Assembly (NCBI GenBank): GCA_016183775.1
Contig: JACPDY010000065.1
Location: 1 to 60,487, forward strand
From: Bacteroidota bacterium
GTDB lineage: Bacteria > Bacteroidota > Bacteroidia > JABDFU01
Reading direction: 5' to 3'
DNA: 60,487 nucleotides
Shown: in pieces, positions 9,224 through 17,341 of the stretch
Numbering within the stretch: the stretch's first letter is position 1
How the letters are laid out: each line of letters opens with the position of its first letter
Position numbers and translations under genes: made by a program
Notes under the pieces: generated by a model
Databases searched by the model: none
Told to the model about the DNA's origin: nothing
What the model saw: the letters and a program-made list of their open reading frames with translations, nothing else

Positions 9224-10301
9224 TTACTCTCACCTCCCCACTCATCAGCTTTGGCAACAATGTTTCCCGTAGCTTGGTGAGGATATGGATTTGCAAATTG
9301 TTTTTGATTTTTTTTTCAACTAAAGGGGCAATGATACTGTCATATTCAGCAAAAATTTCCTTAGGTGGAATTGAAATAGTTGCATCTGACAAATGCTCCC
9401 TTTGAATATGCCCCATTGTGGTTGACTTTGATTCTGCAATCATTTTGAAGTTTTCAAGGTGATGTTTAGTTGCCAAGTAATAAAACCATTTTGGATAATC
9501 CTTTGAACTAACCTTGAAAAGATGCTGGTTTAGTGCACCATCGCCACCAGACCAAATCACTACTTCCAAACTGCCACTCCATGAAAAAAGAATATCGCCA
9601 TCATGAATGATATATTTCTCATGAATTTCTCTACTACATCTATCTGTATTTTCCGAAATCCCCTGTCTCATTTCTCTGATTTTTATAACGGGTAATGAAT
9701 CTCCGGGGAACTTTTGTAATGCTAATCCATTCAAATATTCAGCAATTTCATCCAATGGTTTTTCTTTCCAACTCTCATCCGCTTCCACCACAAACCACTG
9801 CCTGAACAGCGTTTCGGCTAATTGCTCAAGGGTTTTATTTTGGCGGTGTAACAGATATATTTTATCATCTAAGCTGCTTAAAACTTCGGCTATGGCGGTT
9901 TGCTCAGAGAGTGGTGGGAGATTTATGGTTAATTCGTAAACCTCATCCCTGCTTGTTGACGGAATCGCTGAGCCACTATCCATTGCATTAATGTCAACAT
10001 TCTTAAACCAGTAATACATGAAAACTGTATCAGTATTATTGTTTTTTCTCTTGGTATAAAAAGCGGTGTCAATTACAAAAAATGGTCTCTTAGCGAAATG
10101 GACTTCACGATAAGCACCTTTTCTTCCAATAATTATTGATGGTTCGTCATGTAAGCATTTATCGGTCAATCCAATCTTTCCATTTGTTCCGAATACTTCA
10201 TACGTACCCATACCATTACGATAATCCATCAAGGACTTCCCATATTCAAGTTGAAGTAAATCTCCAATTCTATATTCCTTCCACTCGCTCATTTTATCCA
10301 A
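9195..10301 (-). CDS. hsdS: Type I restriction-modification specificity subunit
   Basis: HsdS recognises the target site and docks the methylase and restriction subunits. At 368 residues it has two target-recognition halves, each followed by a helical spacer (LPPLSEQTAIAEVLSSLDDKI at about residues 153-173, and a second helix near the C-terminus ending KLRETLLPKLMSGEV). That ending is a hallmark of the family. It overlaps the start of the DUF6119-type gene and its own start overlaps the preceding nuclease gene by 13 bases. The target sequence cannot be predicted from this. Confidence 0.92.
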   Translation of the reverse strand: MDKMSEWKEYRIGDLLQLEYGKSLMDYRNGMGTYEVFGTNGKIGLTDKCLHDEPSIIIGRKGAYREVHFAKRPFFVIDTAFYTKRKNNNTDTVFMYYWFKNVDINAMDSGSAIPSTSRDEVYELTINLPPLSEQTAIAEVLSSLDDKIYLLHRQNKTLEQLAETLFRQWFVVEADESWKEKPLDEIAEYLNGLALQKFPGDSLPVIKIREMRQGISENTDRCSREIHEKYIIHDGDILFSWSGSLEVVIWSGGDGALNQHLFKVSSKDYPKWFYYLATKHHLENFKMIAESKSTTMGHIQREHLSDATISIPPKEIFAEYDSIIAPLVEKKIKNNLQIHILTKLRETLLPKLMSGEVRVNACKDGIKN

Positions 10302-10780
10302 TGAAGTTTTAGTTCCTTACCAGGCCCTATAATAACAAATACTGTATATTGATAACCAAGCTGATGTTTATACACCTCTGCCTTTACTTTATCAAAATCG
10401 CCCTTTGAGTTTTTCCATCCCATTTTTACTTCAATTGCCATTATGTTATATCCAGTTTGCCTCTTGTGTACTATAATATCAGGAAAAACTGTTTTAGCTT
10501 CTGTATCCTCTAAAGTCAATTCACTTTCAACATGTGGAAGTTCAACTCGTTTTGCCATAAACTCTCTTGTCTGTTCATTGAAAACTCGGTTATACTCGCA
10601 ATCAACATCTAATTCAGAAAAGAGCTCGGCCAGATACATACCCAATCTATGTGTAACGGTTCTTTCGTTGATATTAAATTCAGAATCGAGCAATACAGCA
10701 TCCCTTTCCTGTAGGATTGAAAGTGCTTTGTTCAAATTAGCTTCAACTTCTTCATGTGTATATTTTCGCATTTTACTCAT
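10289..10780 (-). CDS. Small PD-(D/E)XK nuclease-like protein in hsd operon
   Basis: This 163-residue protein has a likely PD-(D/E)XK core: Asp101 in [10 protein letters not shown] and Glu117-x-Lys119 in MAIEVKM, with hydrophobic strands around both. Conserved-looking His45 and Arg46 precede it ([10 protein letters not shown]). It sits between hsdM (4-base ATGA overlap) and hsdS (13-base overlap), so it is translated with the type I subunits. Whether it is an active nuclease or an accessory factor is unknown; I cannot assign a named family. Confidence 0.7.
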   Translation of the reverse strand: MSKMRKYTHEEVEANLNKALSILQERDAVLLDSEFNINERTVTHRLGMYLAELFSELDVDCEYNRVFNEQTREFMAKRVELPHVESELTLEDTEAKTVFPDIIVHKRQTGYNIMAIEVKMGWKNSKGDFDKVKAEVYKHQLGYQYTVFVIIGPGKELKLHWIK

Positions 10781-12381
10781 GCTTCCACTTCAGTTTTAAT
10801 TTTTGAAAGATTGGCAGCTATCCGCTTATTCAAAGCATCTTCTTCCGCTATCTGTCTTTCCAGTTCAGTTTTCAGGGTCGTGAAGCGTTCCGCAAAATTG
10901 AAATCGTCCTCATCATCCGGTAAGCCCACATACCTGCCGGGGGTTACTACATAGTTGAGGGCTTTTACTTCTTCAATGGTTGTGGCTTTGCAAAATCCGG
11001 CAATGTCTTCATACTTATTTTCGCCTGTGCGCCAGTTATGGTAAGTGGCGGCAACATTTTTAATATCCTCCGCAGATAATTCTTTTGTGCGCCTGTTTAT
11101 AAGGAAGCCCAGATTTCTCGCGTCAATAAATAATATTTTTCCTTTTCGCTGCGGTGAGCTTGTCGAACCGTGTTTCTGTTTGTTCCGGCTTAAAAACCAA
11201 AGACAGGCGGGTATCTGCGTATTCAAAAATAATTTTGCCGGAAGGTTTACAATACAATCAATCAAATCATTTTCAACAAGAGCTTTCCTTATTTCACCTT
11301 CGTTGCTGGTATTGGTGGTAAGTGAACCTTTGGAGAGGACGAAACCTGCCTGTCCGGTTGGGGCCAAATGATAAATGAAGTGCTGTATCCATGCGTAATT
11401 CGCATTTCCGGCAGGGGGTACACCGTATTTCCATCGGGCATCTGTTTGTAAAAGCTCACCGCTCCAGTCGCTATCATTAAACGGAGGATTGGCAATGATG
11501 TAATCGGCTTTCAGGTCTTTATGGGCATCATTCAAAAAACTCCCTTCGTTGTTCCACTTCACATTGCTGCTGTCAATGCCTCTAATGGCAAGGTTCATTT
11601 TGGCCAGTCGCCAGGTGGTCTGGTTGCTTTCCTGTCCGTAAATGGAAATATAGTCGGCAGAGTTGAGAGATAGTTTTTTGCCGTTGTCTCTCTTTTTGTA
11701 GTAATCCTGATGTGCTTTGATAAACTTTTCGCTTTGTACGAACATACCACCACTTCCGCAGCATGGGTCGAATACCCTACCTTCATAAGGTTCGAGCATT
11801 TCCACCAATAGTTTTACAACGCTTGCCGGAGTATAGAACTGACCGCCCTTTTTACCTTCGGCCAATGCAAACTCACCGAGAAAATATTCGTACACCCGAC
11901 CTAAAACATCTTTGCTTTGCGCTTCTTTTGTTCCGAGTACGGAAGTGCTGATAAGGTCAATTAAACCGCCAACACTTGCCTTGTCTAATTTTTCCTGTGC
12001 ATACACCTTTGGTAAAACTCCTTTAAGGGATGGGTTGTCTTTTTCAATGGCATCCATAGCATCATCTATGTCTTTGCCAATGGAAGGTAATTTTGCCCGG
12101 CCCTGCAACCATACCCAGCGTGCGGAGGGAGGTACATAAAATACTTTCTCTGCTGCGTATTCATTTTTATCTTCCGGGTCCGCACCTTCATAATCTCCTT
12201 CGCCTTCTTTCAATTTGTTGAACAGTTCTTCAAAAGCATCAGAGATGTATTTCAGGAAGATCAGTCCCAATACCACGTGCTTATATTCGGCAGCATCCAT
12301 ATTTTTACGGAGCTTGTCAGCCGTCTTCCAGAGTTTTTTTTCCAGCGGTTCTTCTTTTATTTCCTTTTCCTTTTTTGCCAT
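10777..12381 (-). CDS. hsdM: Type I restriction-modification methylase subunit
   Basis: HsdM is the adenine-N6 methyltransferase of the type I complex. The 534-residue sequence contains the N-terminal HsdM helical domain ([20 protein letters not shown]), the SAM-binding motif [12 protein letters not shown] and the catalytic motif NPPF ([15 protein letters not shown]). It starts 6 bases after the E1-like gene ends, which ties the ubiquitin-like cassette to the restriction genes. A short in-frame repeat insertion (residues about 404-411, GSTSSPQR) lies in a loop after the catalytic core and does not break the frame. Confidence 0.95.
   Translation of the reverse strand: MAKKEKEIKEEPLEKKLWKTADKLRKNMDAAEYKHVVLGLIFLKYISDAFEELFNKLKEGEGDYEGADPEDKNEYAAEKVFYVPPSARWVWLQGRAKLPSIGKDIDDAMDAIEKDNPSLKGVLPKVYAQEKLDKASVGGLIDLISTSVLGTKEAQSKDVLGRVYEYFLGEFALAEGKKGGQFYTPASVVKLLVEMLEPYEGRVFDPCCGSGGMFVQSEKFIKAHQDYYKKRDNGKKLSLNSADYISIYGQESNQTTWRLAKMNLAIRGIDSSNVKWNNEGSFLNDAHKDLKADYIIANPPFNDSDWSGELLQTDARWKYGVPPAGNANYAWIQHFIYHLAPTGQAGFVLSKGSLTTNTSNEGEIRKALVENDLIDCIVNLPAKLFLNTQIPACLWFLSRNKQKHGSTSSPQRKGKILFIDARNLGFLINRRTKELSAEDIKNVAATYHNWRTGENKYEDIAGFCKATTIEEVKALNYVVTPGRYVGLPDDEDDFNFAERFTTLKTELERQIAEEDALNKRIAANLSKIKTEVEA
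11151..11170. repeat. TTCGAC-n-GCTCA repeat inside hsdM
   Basis: On the minus strand the core reads GGTTCGACAAGCTCACC. This belongs to the same family as GCTTCGACTCCGCTCAGC inside metG (21977-21994). Repeats of this type are dispersed in many Bacteroidota genomes. Here the repeat is in frame and encodes part of GSTSSPQR, interrupting a stretch where HsdM normally runs from the NKQK region straight into GKILFIDA. Confidence 0.6.
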
Positions 12382-12387
12382 AGTATT

Positions 12388-13968
12388 TTAATGGGTTAAA
12401 GATTTTTGTTTCACAGGAGCAGGATATTTTTTTTGATATGCCGCGATGAATTCTTTATCACTGCATATACACCGCCCCGTATTATCCTTTGTAAAAATGA
12501 AGCTACGCGGGTTAATGTCCTTTTTTATTGGAGCTAATGGCCAAAGCTGCGATACATTTGGCAATTTGCTTTTTCTAAGACGGCCCTTTTCAACCACATA
12601 CTCTGCCGCTAATAAAATTCCGGCTAAGGCTGATTGAAAAGCCAAAGGAGCTTCAACAGCGCCTGCTTTACTATCGTTCTTTTTCATCTTCATTAAGATG
12701 CCTCCGCATACAAACTTTGAATAAAATTCGCGCACCGGGATATCCTTAAACTTTTCCAGTTCTGCACGATCAATAGAGTTTTCACTTGCGATCCACCCCA
12801 ATAATTGATCGTCTGCACCCTTGTTTCCATGCAAGTAGCCGCCCATTGCATATTCAATGGTAAAGGGAGGAGGCAAGTTTATGCGGTGAATACCCAAGTT
12901 TTCTGCCACTTCCAAAGCAAAATTTTTTCTTTCTTCTGTGGGCATATAGGTGCAGGCAACGCAGGCTTCTTCGCCAAAAGCATAATGGCGGGAAATACCA
13001 ATTAAATTCTCCGCTGTGTATGAGTTGATGATTTTTTTTGGCAAGGAACTCTGAACCCCTATACGATCCTTTGCATTATCAATCGAGATCAACACAGATG
13101 AATTTATCCAATTATTTTTTTCACCGAGGAACCCCGCCCATGTTTTAGGAACAACATTTATTTTGAGGTTAGAGTTCTTGTTGTATACCTGTGGTATATC
13201 GGTTTTAGCTTTGTCTATATGACGTTCTTCGGCAAGTACATATCTCTGCAAATTCGATAAATCAACTGTTTCGGGTTCCACAATAGTAACCGTTCCTTTT
13301 ATAAAAGGCGTGTTTGCTAAAGCCCAGACCGCACCGTTCCCTATTGCACCAAAGCCAACCAAAATAAAATCCTGTACATCTATTTCTTTAATCTCAGCGT
13401 TACTATCCGAACAATCAAGATTGATAAGTGAAAAAGAAAAATCTCCGTCAAGGGCAGCTTCATTGATAAAGTCCTGAAAAACAACCCTGAAAATATTTGA
13501 AACTGCTACGCAAGCCACAGCTCCGGCAGCAAAAGGCACTTCGCTATTACCACATCCAACAGGTTTTTTGTCAGAGAATTTTGCTACCCATTTATCGGAT
13601 CCTACATAGAAAATACGTGAGCCCAAATATTCTTTTGAAAGTGGCTTTTGACTTACAGCAACTATTACTGTTGGTTTCACTTTTGTAATCTCTATTCGGG
13701 AATTTATCTTTTTAGCCAATTCAATATATTCATCTGCCGCATCTTTCTTTCCTGTGAGATTAATAAGATTTAGCTTAGGATAAAGCCTGCTTAACAAGCG
13801 TGTGAGCATCTCAGCCGCTAATTTTCCTTCTCGCTTATTGATTGCATCGTCAAATGCAATTCCAACCACTGTTTTATTCAAGATGTTTTGGAATTCATCT
13901 GCCGATCCCTTGTTCAGAGCCTGGGACAGTGCGAGTAAATTTTTAGAAAAATATTCAGCCAATGCCAT
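12388..13968 (-). CDS. E1-like ThiF-family ubiquitin-activating protein
   Basis: E1-like enzymes adenylate the C-terminal glycine of a ubiquitin-like protein and pass it on. This 526-residue protein has the adenylation core in its middle. The nucleotide-binding GxGxxG is at 205-210, DLSNLQR at 236-242 is the E1-type Asp/Asn/Arg signature, lysines at 253/255 follow, and DNAKDR starts at 297. Cys336-x-x-Cys339 may bind zinc or contain the catalytic cysteine. A second Cys pair (CIC) lies near the C-terminus. The extra N-terminal 190 residues include a PFAAGAVACVAVSNIF helix, as in E1s of bacterial Ub-like defence operons. The start codon shares one base with the JAB stop (TAATG). Confidence 0.85.
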   Translation of the reverse strand: MALAEYFSKNLLALSQALNKGSADEFQNILNKTVVGIAFDDAINKREGKLAAEMLTRLLSRLYPKLNLINLTGKKDAADEYIELAKKINSRIEITKVKPTVIVAVSQKPLSKEYLGSRIFYVGSDKWVAKFSDKKPVGCGNSEVPFAAGAVACVAVSNIFRVVFQDFINEAALDGDFSFSLINLDCSDSNAEIKEIDVQDFILVGFGAIGNGAVWALANTPFIKGTVTIVEPETVDLSNLQRYVLAEERHIDKAKTDIPQVYNKNSNLKINVVPKTWAGFLGEKNNWINSSVLISIDNAKDRIGVQSSLPKKIINSYTAENLIGISRHYAFGEEACVACTYMPTEERKNFALEVAENLGIHRINLPPPFTIEYAMGGYLHGNKGADDQLLGWIASENSIDRAELEKFKDIPVREFYSKFVCGGILMKMKKNDSKAGAVEAPLAFQSALAGILLAAEYVVEKGRLRKSKLPNVSQLWPLAPIKKDINPRSFIFTKDNTGRCICSDKEFIAAYQKKYPAPVKQKSLTH

Positions 13969-14456
13969 TACTTAATCACTTCTATTAATTCATTTTTTAT
14001 CTTTTTATCTAATTCAATCCATCCTTTTTCGGGATGCAGCCTGTAAACGGCGCAACAGTTTATATCAGCCTCGCCAAAAGCAAAATCTGGAACTACAATG
14101 GAAACCCCACCAACCGTTGCAACAATGGGATACGCATCATCTGTTGCTGAGTGATACGCCCGCGTTGGATGACTATGAATTTGTGCGATCAAACTCATCT
14201 TGTTTTCATAAAGCCAAACATTTATCCTATGTAACTCATCGCCACTCACAGAATAAAGTAATCCATCCTCTAAACTCATTGCATGTTGCTCAGGCACAAT
14301 CGTTTTTTCAATGCGAAAAATATTTTCATTTTCTTTACCGGAGAAAAGGGCTACGCCTTCCAACTGATGTTTGCCAGCTTCCCGCATATGTTTGTAAGCC
14401 ATGTGTAAACACATTTCCGGAAGAATTATTTTTTTTATGTTTAAAAAGCCACTCAT
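13968..14456 (-). CDS. JAB/JAMM-family metalloprotease
   Basis: JAMM proteases cleave after the C-terminal glycine of ubiquitin-like proteins, either to mature precursors or to remove conjugates. In this 162-residue protein the full zinc motif is visible: Glu33, His94-Ser-His96-Pro97, Ser103 and Asp106. It sits between the E2-like/CEHH gene and the E1-like gene with one-base TAATG overlaps on both sides, so the three products are probably made in balanced amounts. The natural substrate in this operon is the Gly-Gly-Lys tail of the AbiEii-Ubl fusion; that link is inference. Confidence 0.88.
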   Translation of the reverse strand: MSGFLNIKKIILPEMCLHMAYKHMREAGKHQLEGVALFSGKENENIFRIEKTIVPEQHAMSLEDGLLYSVSGDELHRINVWLYENKMSLIAQIHSHPTRAYHSATDDAYPIVATVGGVSIVVPDFAFGEADINCCAVYRLHPEKGWIELDKKIKNELIEVIK

Positions 14457-15049
14457 TAAAACTGCTGCTGAATGTTTACATTAAATTGTATATGGTATCC
14501 TCGCATAGATGGAATAGCATGGTCGTATAGTTTCGTAAGTAAAAAACCCAGTGTACCCTCTCCTCTTGTTCTGTGTAATAACCATGCATTTCCTGAATGT
14601 TGGGGATGATTGTGATATTCGCGCACGCCCGGCAAGCATAAAAAAGGATATTCATCTCCTTGACCCACTAATAAGTCTTGCGGCTGACTAAAAGGCATAA
14701 CCTGACCATTGATCTGAAGCGCTCCTCCGGCTTTTTGTTGAATGAACTTTAAGGGCCCCATCTGTTTTCGGGTAACTGGCGCTCCGGTGAAAGGGTCAAT
14801 AAAAACTATTGAGGGTGGTTCAACATCGTAGTTGGTAAAATCTATTGAAACAGCAAAAGCAACTGCGGGAGGTTTCATGTAATGGGCAATAAAAATAAAA
14901 TGCGCAACAGGAAATTCTGCTTTTACGCAGACAACTCCCTTTTGGCGCCATACATCCTGTATTTTGAGAAATTCTTGTATCTCACTCTCAAATTTGGAGC
15001 GCGAAATTTCAGGCTGCACATATTGTAAATTTTTATTTTCCACCCTCAC
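14456..15049 (-). CDS. E2-like / CEHH predicted metal-binding protein
   Basis: This 197-residue protein combines two signals. Residues 73-87 (NYDVEPPSIVFIDPF) resemble the E2 hairpin that reads roughly P-x-x-PP-x-V-x-F. A conserved-looking cluster Cys138-x5-Glu144-x-His146-x-His148 fits the predicted metal-binding CEHH family found beside E1, JAB and Ub-like genes. Cys138 could be an E2 active-site cysteine or a metal ligand. His151, Trp156 and His159 follow. It overlaps the fusion gene by 17 bases and shares one base with the JAB gene. The family call is moderate; placement in the conjugation cassette is strong. Confidence 0.65.
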   Translation of the reverse strand: MRVENKNLQYVQPEISRSKFESEIQEFLKIQDVWRQKGVVCVKAEFPVAHFIFIAHYMKPPAVAFAVSIDFTNYDVEPPSIVFIDPFTGAPVTRKQMGPLKFIQQKAGGALQINGQVMPFSQPQDLLVGQGDEYPFLCLPGVREYHNHPQHSGNAWLLHRTRGEGTLGFLLTKLYDHAIPSMRGYHIQFNVNIQQQF

Positions 15050-16409
15050 CTGATTTTAACGTTAAAAATATTTTGGCATCTTTTGGAAAGTGATATTCTC
15101 CAACTTTTTTTGAAACATCTAAATCCACATCATTATACTTTACGAGATAATCACTTGTCAGTCGCCCTGTACTTCCCGATTTGGCTAATGCCTGTTCCAC
15201 AGCCGCACGCAGCGGTTCATTCAAATTGACATTATCGAGAACAGTTTCCTTTCCATTAATAATGAAGGTGAGAGAAGTTAAATTATCACTCCTTTTCCCG
15301 CTCTCTTTTATTGCTACCGGTACCGCAGTAATAGCCGCTCCACTCAGAATATTTGCTGTATGCAACCAGTAGTACCATGCTTCCGGGTACCCTGCCTTGA
15401 GAGCTTTATTGAGTACGCCGTATTCGGGATGGTCAATTTTTTTGCTCTTTAATTCGTCAGGAGAGATTGACTTCCAGTCTAATTTATGAGGCACTGTTTT
15501 TTTCATCAGGCAAGCAGCCAGATATGCAATGCGTGCAGCAGCAGTTAAGGCCACATTATAACCGAAATTGGTTTTCTTATTCAGGTATTGGCTCAGTGAG
15601 CTAACACCGGCCTTGATTTCATTAAATAATTCCGGATGGGTCTTTCCCATCATCGCCATTGCAAAAGCGGTATTGATTACATCATTATATATGTTCTCAA
15701 CGGTATAATCTTTTTTATAATGCGTAATGCACATCAATGAGGTTTGCTCAAAGCTCTCCCGAACTACCTCCGGGGATTCCATCAATTCAAACATCTGATC
15801 GACATCAAATAATTGCTTCGCTATCTCCACTGCTTTGTTTTTTCCCATTGGAATACCAATGGTAGTTGGCGCAAATGCAGATAGCTTATCACCGGCAATA
15901 GAATCTAAGGTTGGAATTGTTATTTCCGTATGCGGCTCCTCTGTGCATAGAAAAGAGTGCGCAAGATTGATTTTGCGTGTTGCTGGATAACAGCTCTCCA
16001 CGTATATTATATCCAACAACACAGGCTGCTCCGGAAATTTGGACGGCCTGCTTTGGTTGTAGTAAAACTTGTAGTGTTCCTTCGGAACCTGAAATTCATC
16101 GTTCTTTCTTTCGCTCACTTCCCATCGGGTAAATGGAGTGTCCGCAACAACCTTATCAAATATTTCATTCAGGTTTCCGGGATTTACCGGAAGGATAATA
16201 TCAATATCCTTTGAGAACCTGTGAAATTTATCAAGCATAAGAACCAAAGAGGTTCCCCCTTTGAAAATAAAATCAAGGCCTTTCAGCTTAAGATGCTCAA
16301 GTAATATGAAGGCAAAGGTCATTTTCTCTGCCAAGTCGTAGTTGGTGGCTTCATATTCATTCAATTTTGAATCAAGCCATTGTGGTGAGTACGATTCCGG
16401 TTTAATCAT
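15033..16409 (-). CDS. AbiEii-type nucleotidyltransferase fused to a ubiquitin-like domain
   Basis: This 458-residue protein is a two-part fusion. Residues 1 to about 300 are an AbiEii/AbiGii (MenT-like) nucleotidyltransferase: FKGGTSL at 49-55, Asp68-x-Asp70 and a third acidic residue Asp133. Related toxins transfer nucleotides to RNA such as tRNA. After a linker, residues about 377-458 look like the beta-grasp DUF2604 family (FIINGKETVLDN, LRAAVEQAL, FPKDAKIFLTLKSG) and end Gly456-Gly457-Lys458. A di-glycine capped by one residue is the form expected for a Ub-like precursor trimmed by a JAB protease. The start overlaps the AbiEi-like stop by 4 bases. Confidence 0.85.
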   Translation of the reverse strand: MIKPESYSPQWLDSKLNEYEATNYDLAEKMTFAFILLEHLKLKGLDFIFKGGTSLVLMLDKFHRFSKDIDIILPVNPGNLNEIFDKVVADTPFTRWEVSERKNDEFQVPKEHYKFYYNQSRPSKFPEQPVLLDIIYVESCYPATRKINLAHSFLCTEEPHTEITIPTLDSIAGDKLSAFAPTTIGIPMGKNKAVEIAKQLFDVDQMFELMESPEVVRESFEQTSLMCITHYKKDYTVENIYNDVINTAFAMAMMGKTHPELFNEIKAGVSSLSQYLNKKTNFGYNVALTAAARIAYLAACLMKKTVPHKLDWKSISPDELKSKKIDHPEYGVLNKALKAGYPEAWYYWLHTANILSGAAITAVPVAIKESGKRSDNLTSLTFIINGKETVLDNVNLNEPLRAAVEQALAKSGSTGRLTSDYLVKYNDVDLDVSKKVGEYHFPKDAKIFLTLKSGEGGK

Positions 16410-17152
16410 TTTTCTATCAGGTTTATTGTTTTTTCATCTACTGCTTCCAAAGATTTTATATAGTTCCAGATTTCATCACGTTTCCCGCGCCTTGCTGCAT
16501 AGCTGAGAAGCGTACTAAAATTTATCGCATAGCTTTTACATGCTTCTGAATAAATGTTGAAGGTCTCGCTCGAAAAAATCATTTTCCAAAATTTATCGCA
16601 ATAGAGGTCAACCAGTATTTTTTCCAGCCTTACAACTTTCATCCCCTCGGATAATTTATATGGAGATTCCGAAATCATTGTCTTAATCACAATGTTTTCA
16701 TCTTCCGCTTTATAATTTTCCCATTCATTTTCGGTAGGATTTAAGAAGCATCGCAAAGGAAAATCCTCTTTGAGTTTTCCAAATACAGCATCTTCTGAAC
16801 CCGATTCAACCTCTATCACTAAAATATTTCTCATCAGTTGAAGTGTTGCCAGTTCATTTAACCATGTGGATGACCACAGAATAAAATTTAAGAATGGGAA
16901 CTCTTTTTTTATTTTTCCAGATAAATTTTTTAATGAGAGGCTTAATTCCGGTTCAAATATTTTTTTGTCATTCAGCCGATATAATCCTCTTCCGACCGCA
17001 ACAATTTTTTCTTTTGCCTTTAACCTATTAATCCGGACTCGTAAATTTTCATCAGATAACCTGCTCCCATTTTTAGAAAAAAAATCTCTGAGCCTTTCTT
17101 TTGTGAATGGTTCATTTTCAGGCAGAAATGATTTAAGGTCTTCTGTTTTCAA
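16406..17152 (-). CDS. AbiEi-like (DUF6577-type) antitoxin and regulator
   Basis: This 248-residue protein begins with a winged-helix-like segment (residues about 15-60, FTKERLRDFF through GRGLYRLND) of the type seen in AbiEi antitoxins, followed by the alpha/beta C-terminal half of that group. AbiEi proteins repress their own operon by binding inverted repeats and counter the AbiEii toxin. It is the first gene of the 13-gene operon. It overlaps the fusion toxin gene by 4 bases and lies under a promoter flanked by several inverted repeats. The family call rests on fold pattern and partner gene. Confidence 0.75.
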   Translation of the reverse strand: MKTEDLKSFLPENEPFTKERLRDFFSKNGSRLSDENLRVRINRLKAKEKIVAVGRGLYRLNDKKIFEPELSLSLKNLSGKIKKEFPFLNFILWSSTWLNELATLQLMRNILVIEVESGSEDAVFGKLKEDFPLRCFLNPTENEWENYKAEDENIVIKTMISESPYKLSEGMKVVRLEKILVDLYCDKFWKMIFSSETFNIYSEACKSYAINFSTLLSYAARRGKRDEIWNYIKSLEAVDEKTINLIEK

Positions 17153-17172
17153 TTTGTATGTGTAATTTTAGG

Positions 17173-17203
17173 CAAATATATGTATAATTGACGAAAGTAA
17201 CAA
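17173..17203 (-). promoter_or_regulatory. Promoter of the defence operon
   Basis: On the minus strand a TTG box (17201-17203) and a TATATTTG box (17173-17180) are separated by 20 bases. This fits the Bacteroidota primary sigma pattern TTG-N19/20-TAnnTTTG. The AbiEi-like start codon lies about 20 bases downstream of the second box. No other equally good promoter is seen between the operon's genes, which are mostly overlapping. Confidence 0.6.
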
Positions 17204-17205
17204 AT

Positions 17206-17306
17206 GTTATTTTGGGCAATAAGATATGATTACTGCCTAAAATAACAAAATACTCATCTAAATTCGTTATTATCGGCAATAAAATTGATTTATTGCCCAA
17301 TATTAC
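17206..17306. promoter_or_regulatory. Inverted-repeat array upstream of abiEi (candidate operators)
   Basis: Arms GTTATTTTGGGCAATAA (17206-17222) and TTACTGCCTAAAATAAC (17230-17246) are complementary at 15 of 17 positions. A second pair, 17266-17283 and 17289-17306, has the same motif in the same head-to-head order with 14 of 18 positions pairing. A fifth partial copy (GTAATTTTAGGC, from 17162) overlaps the -7 box. The repeats sit directly upstream of and across the promoter, where an autoregulating AbiEi-type protein would bind. Confidence 0.6.
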
Positions 17307-17341
17307 AAGGATATATATTGCTAAAATGGCAAGTATAAAAG

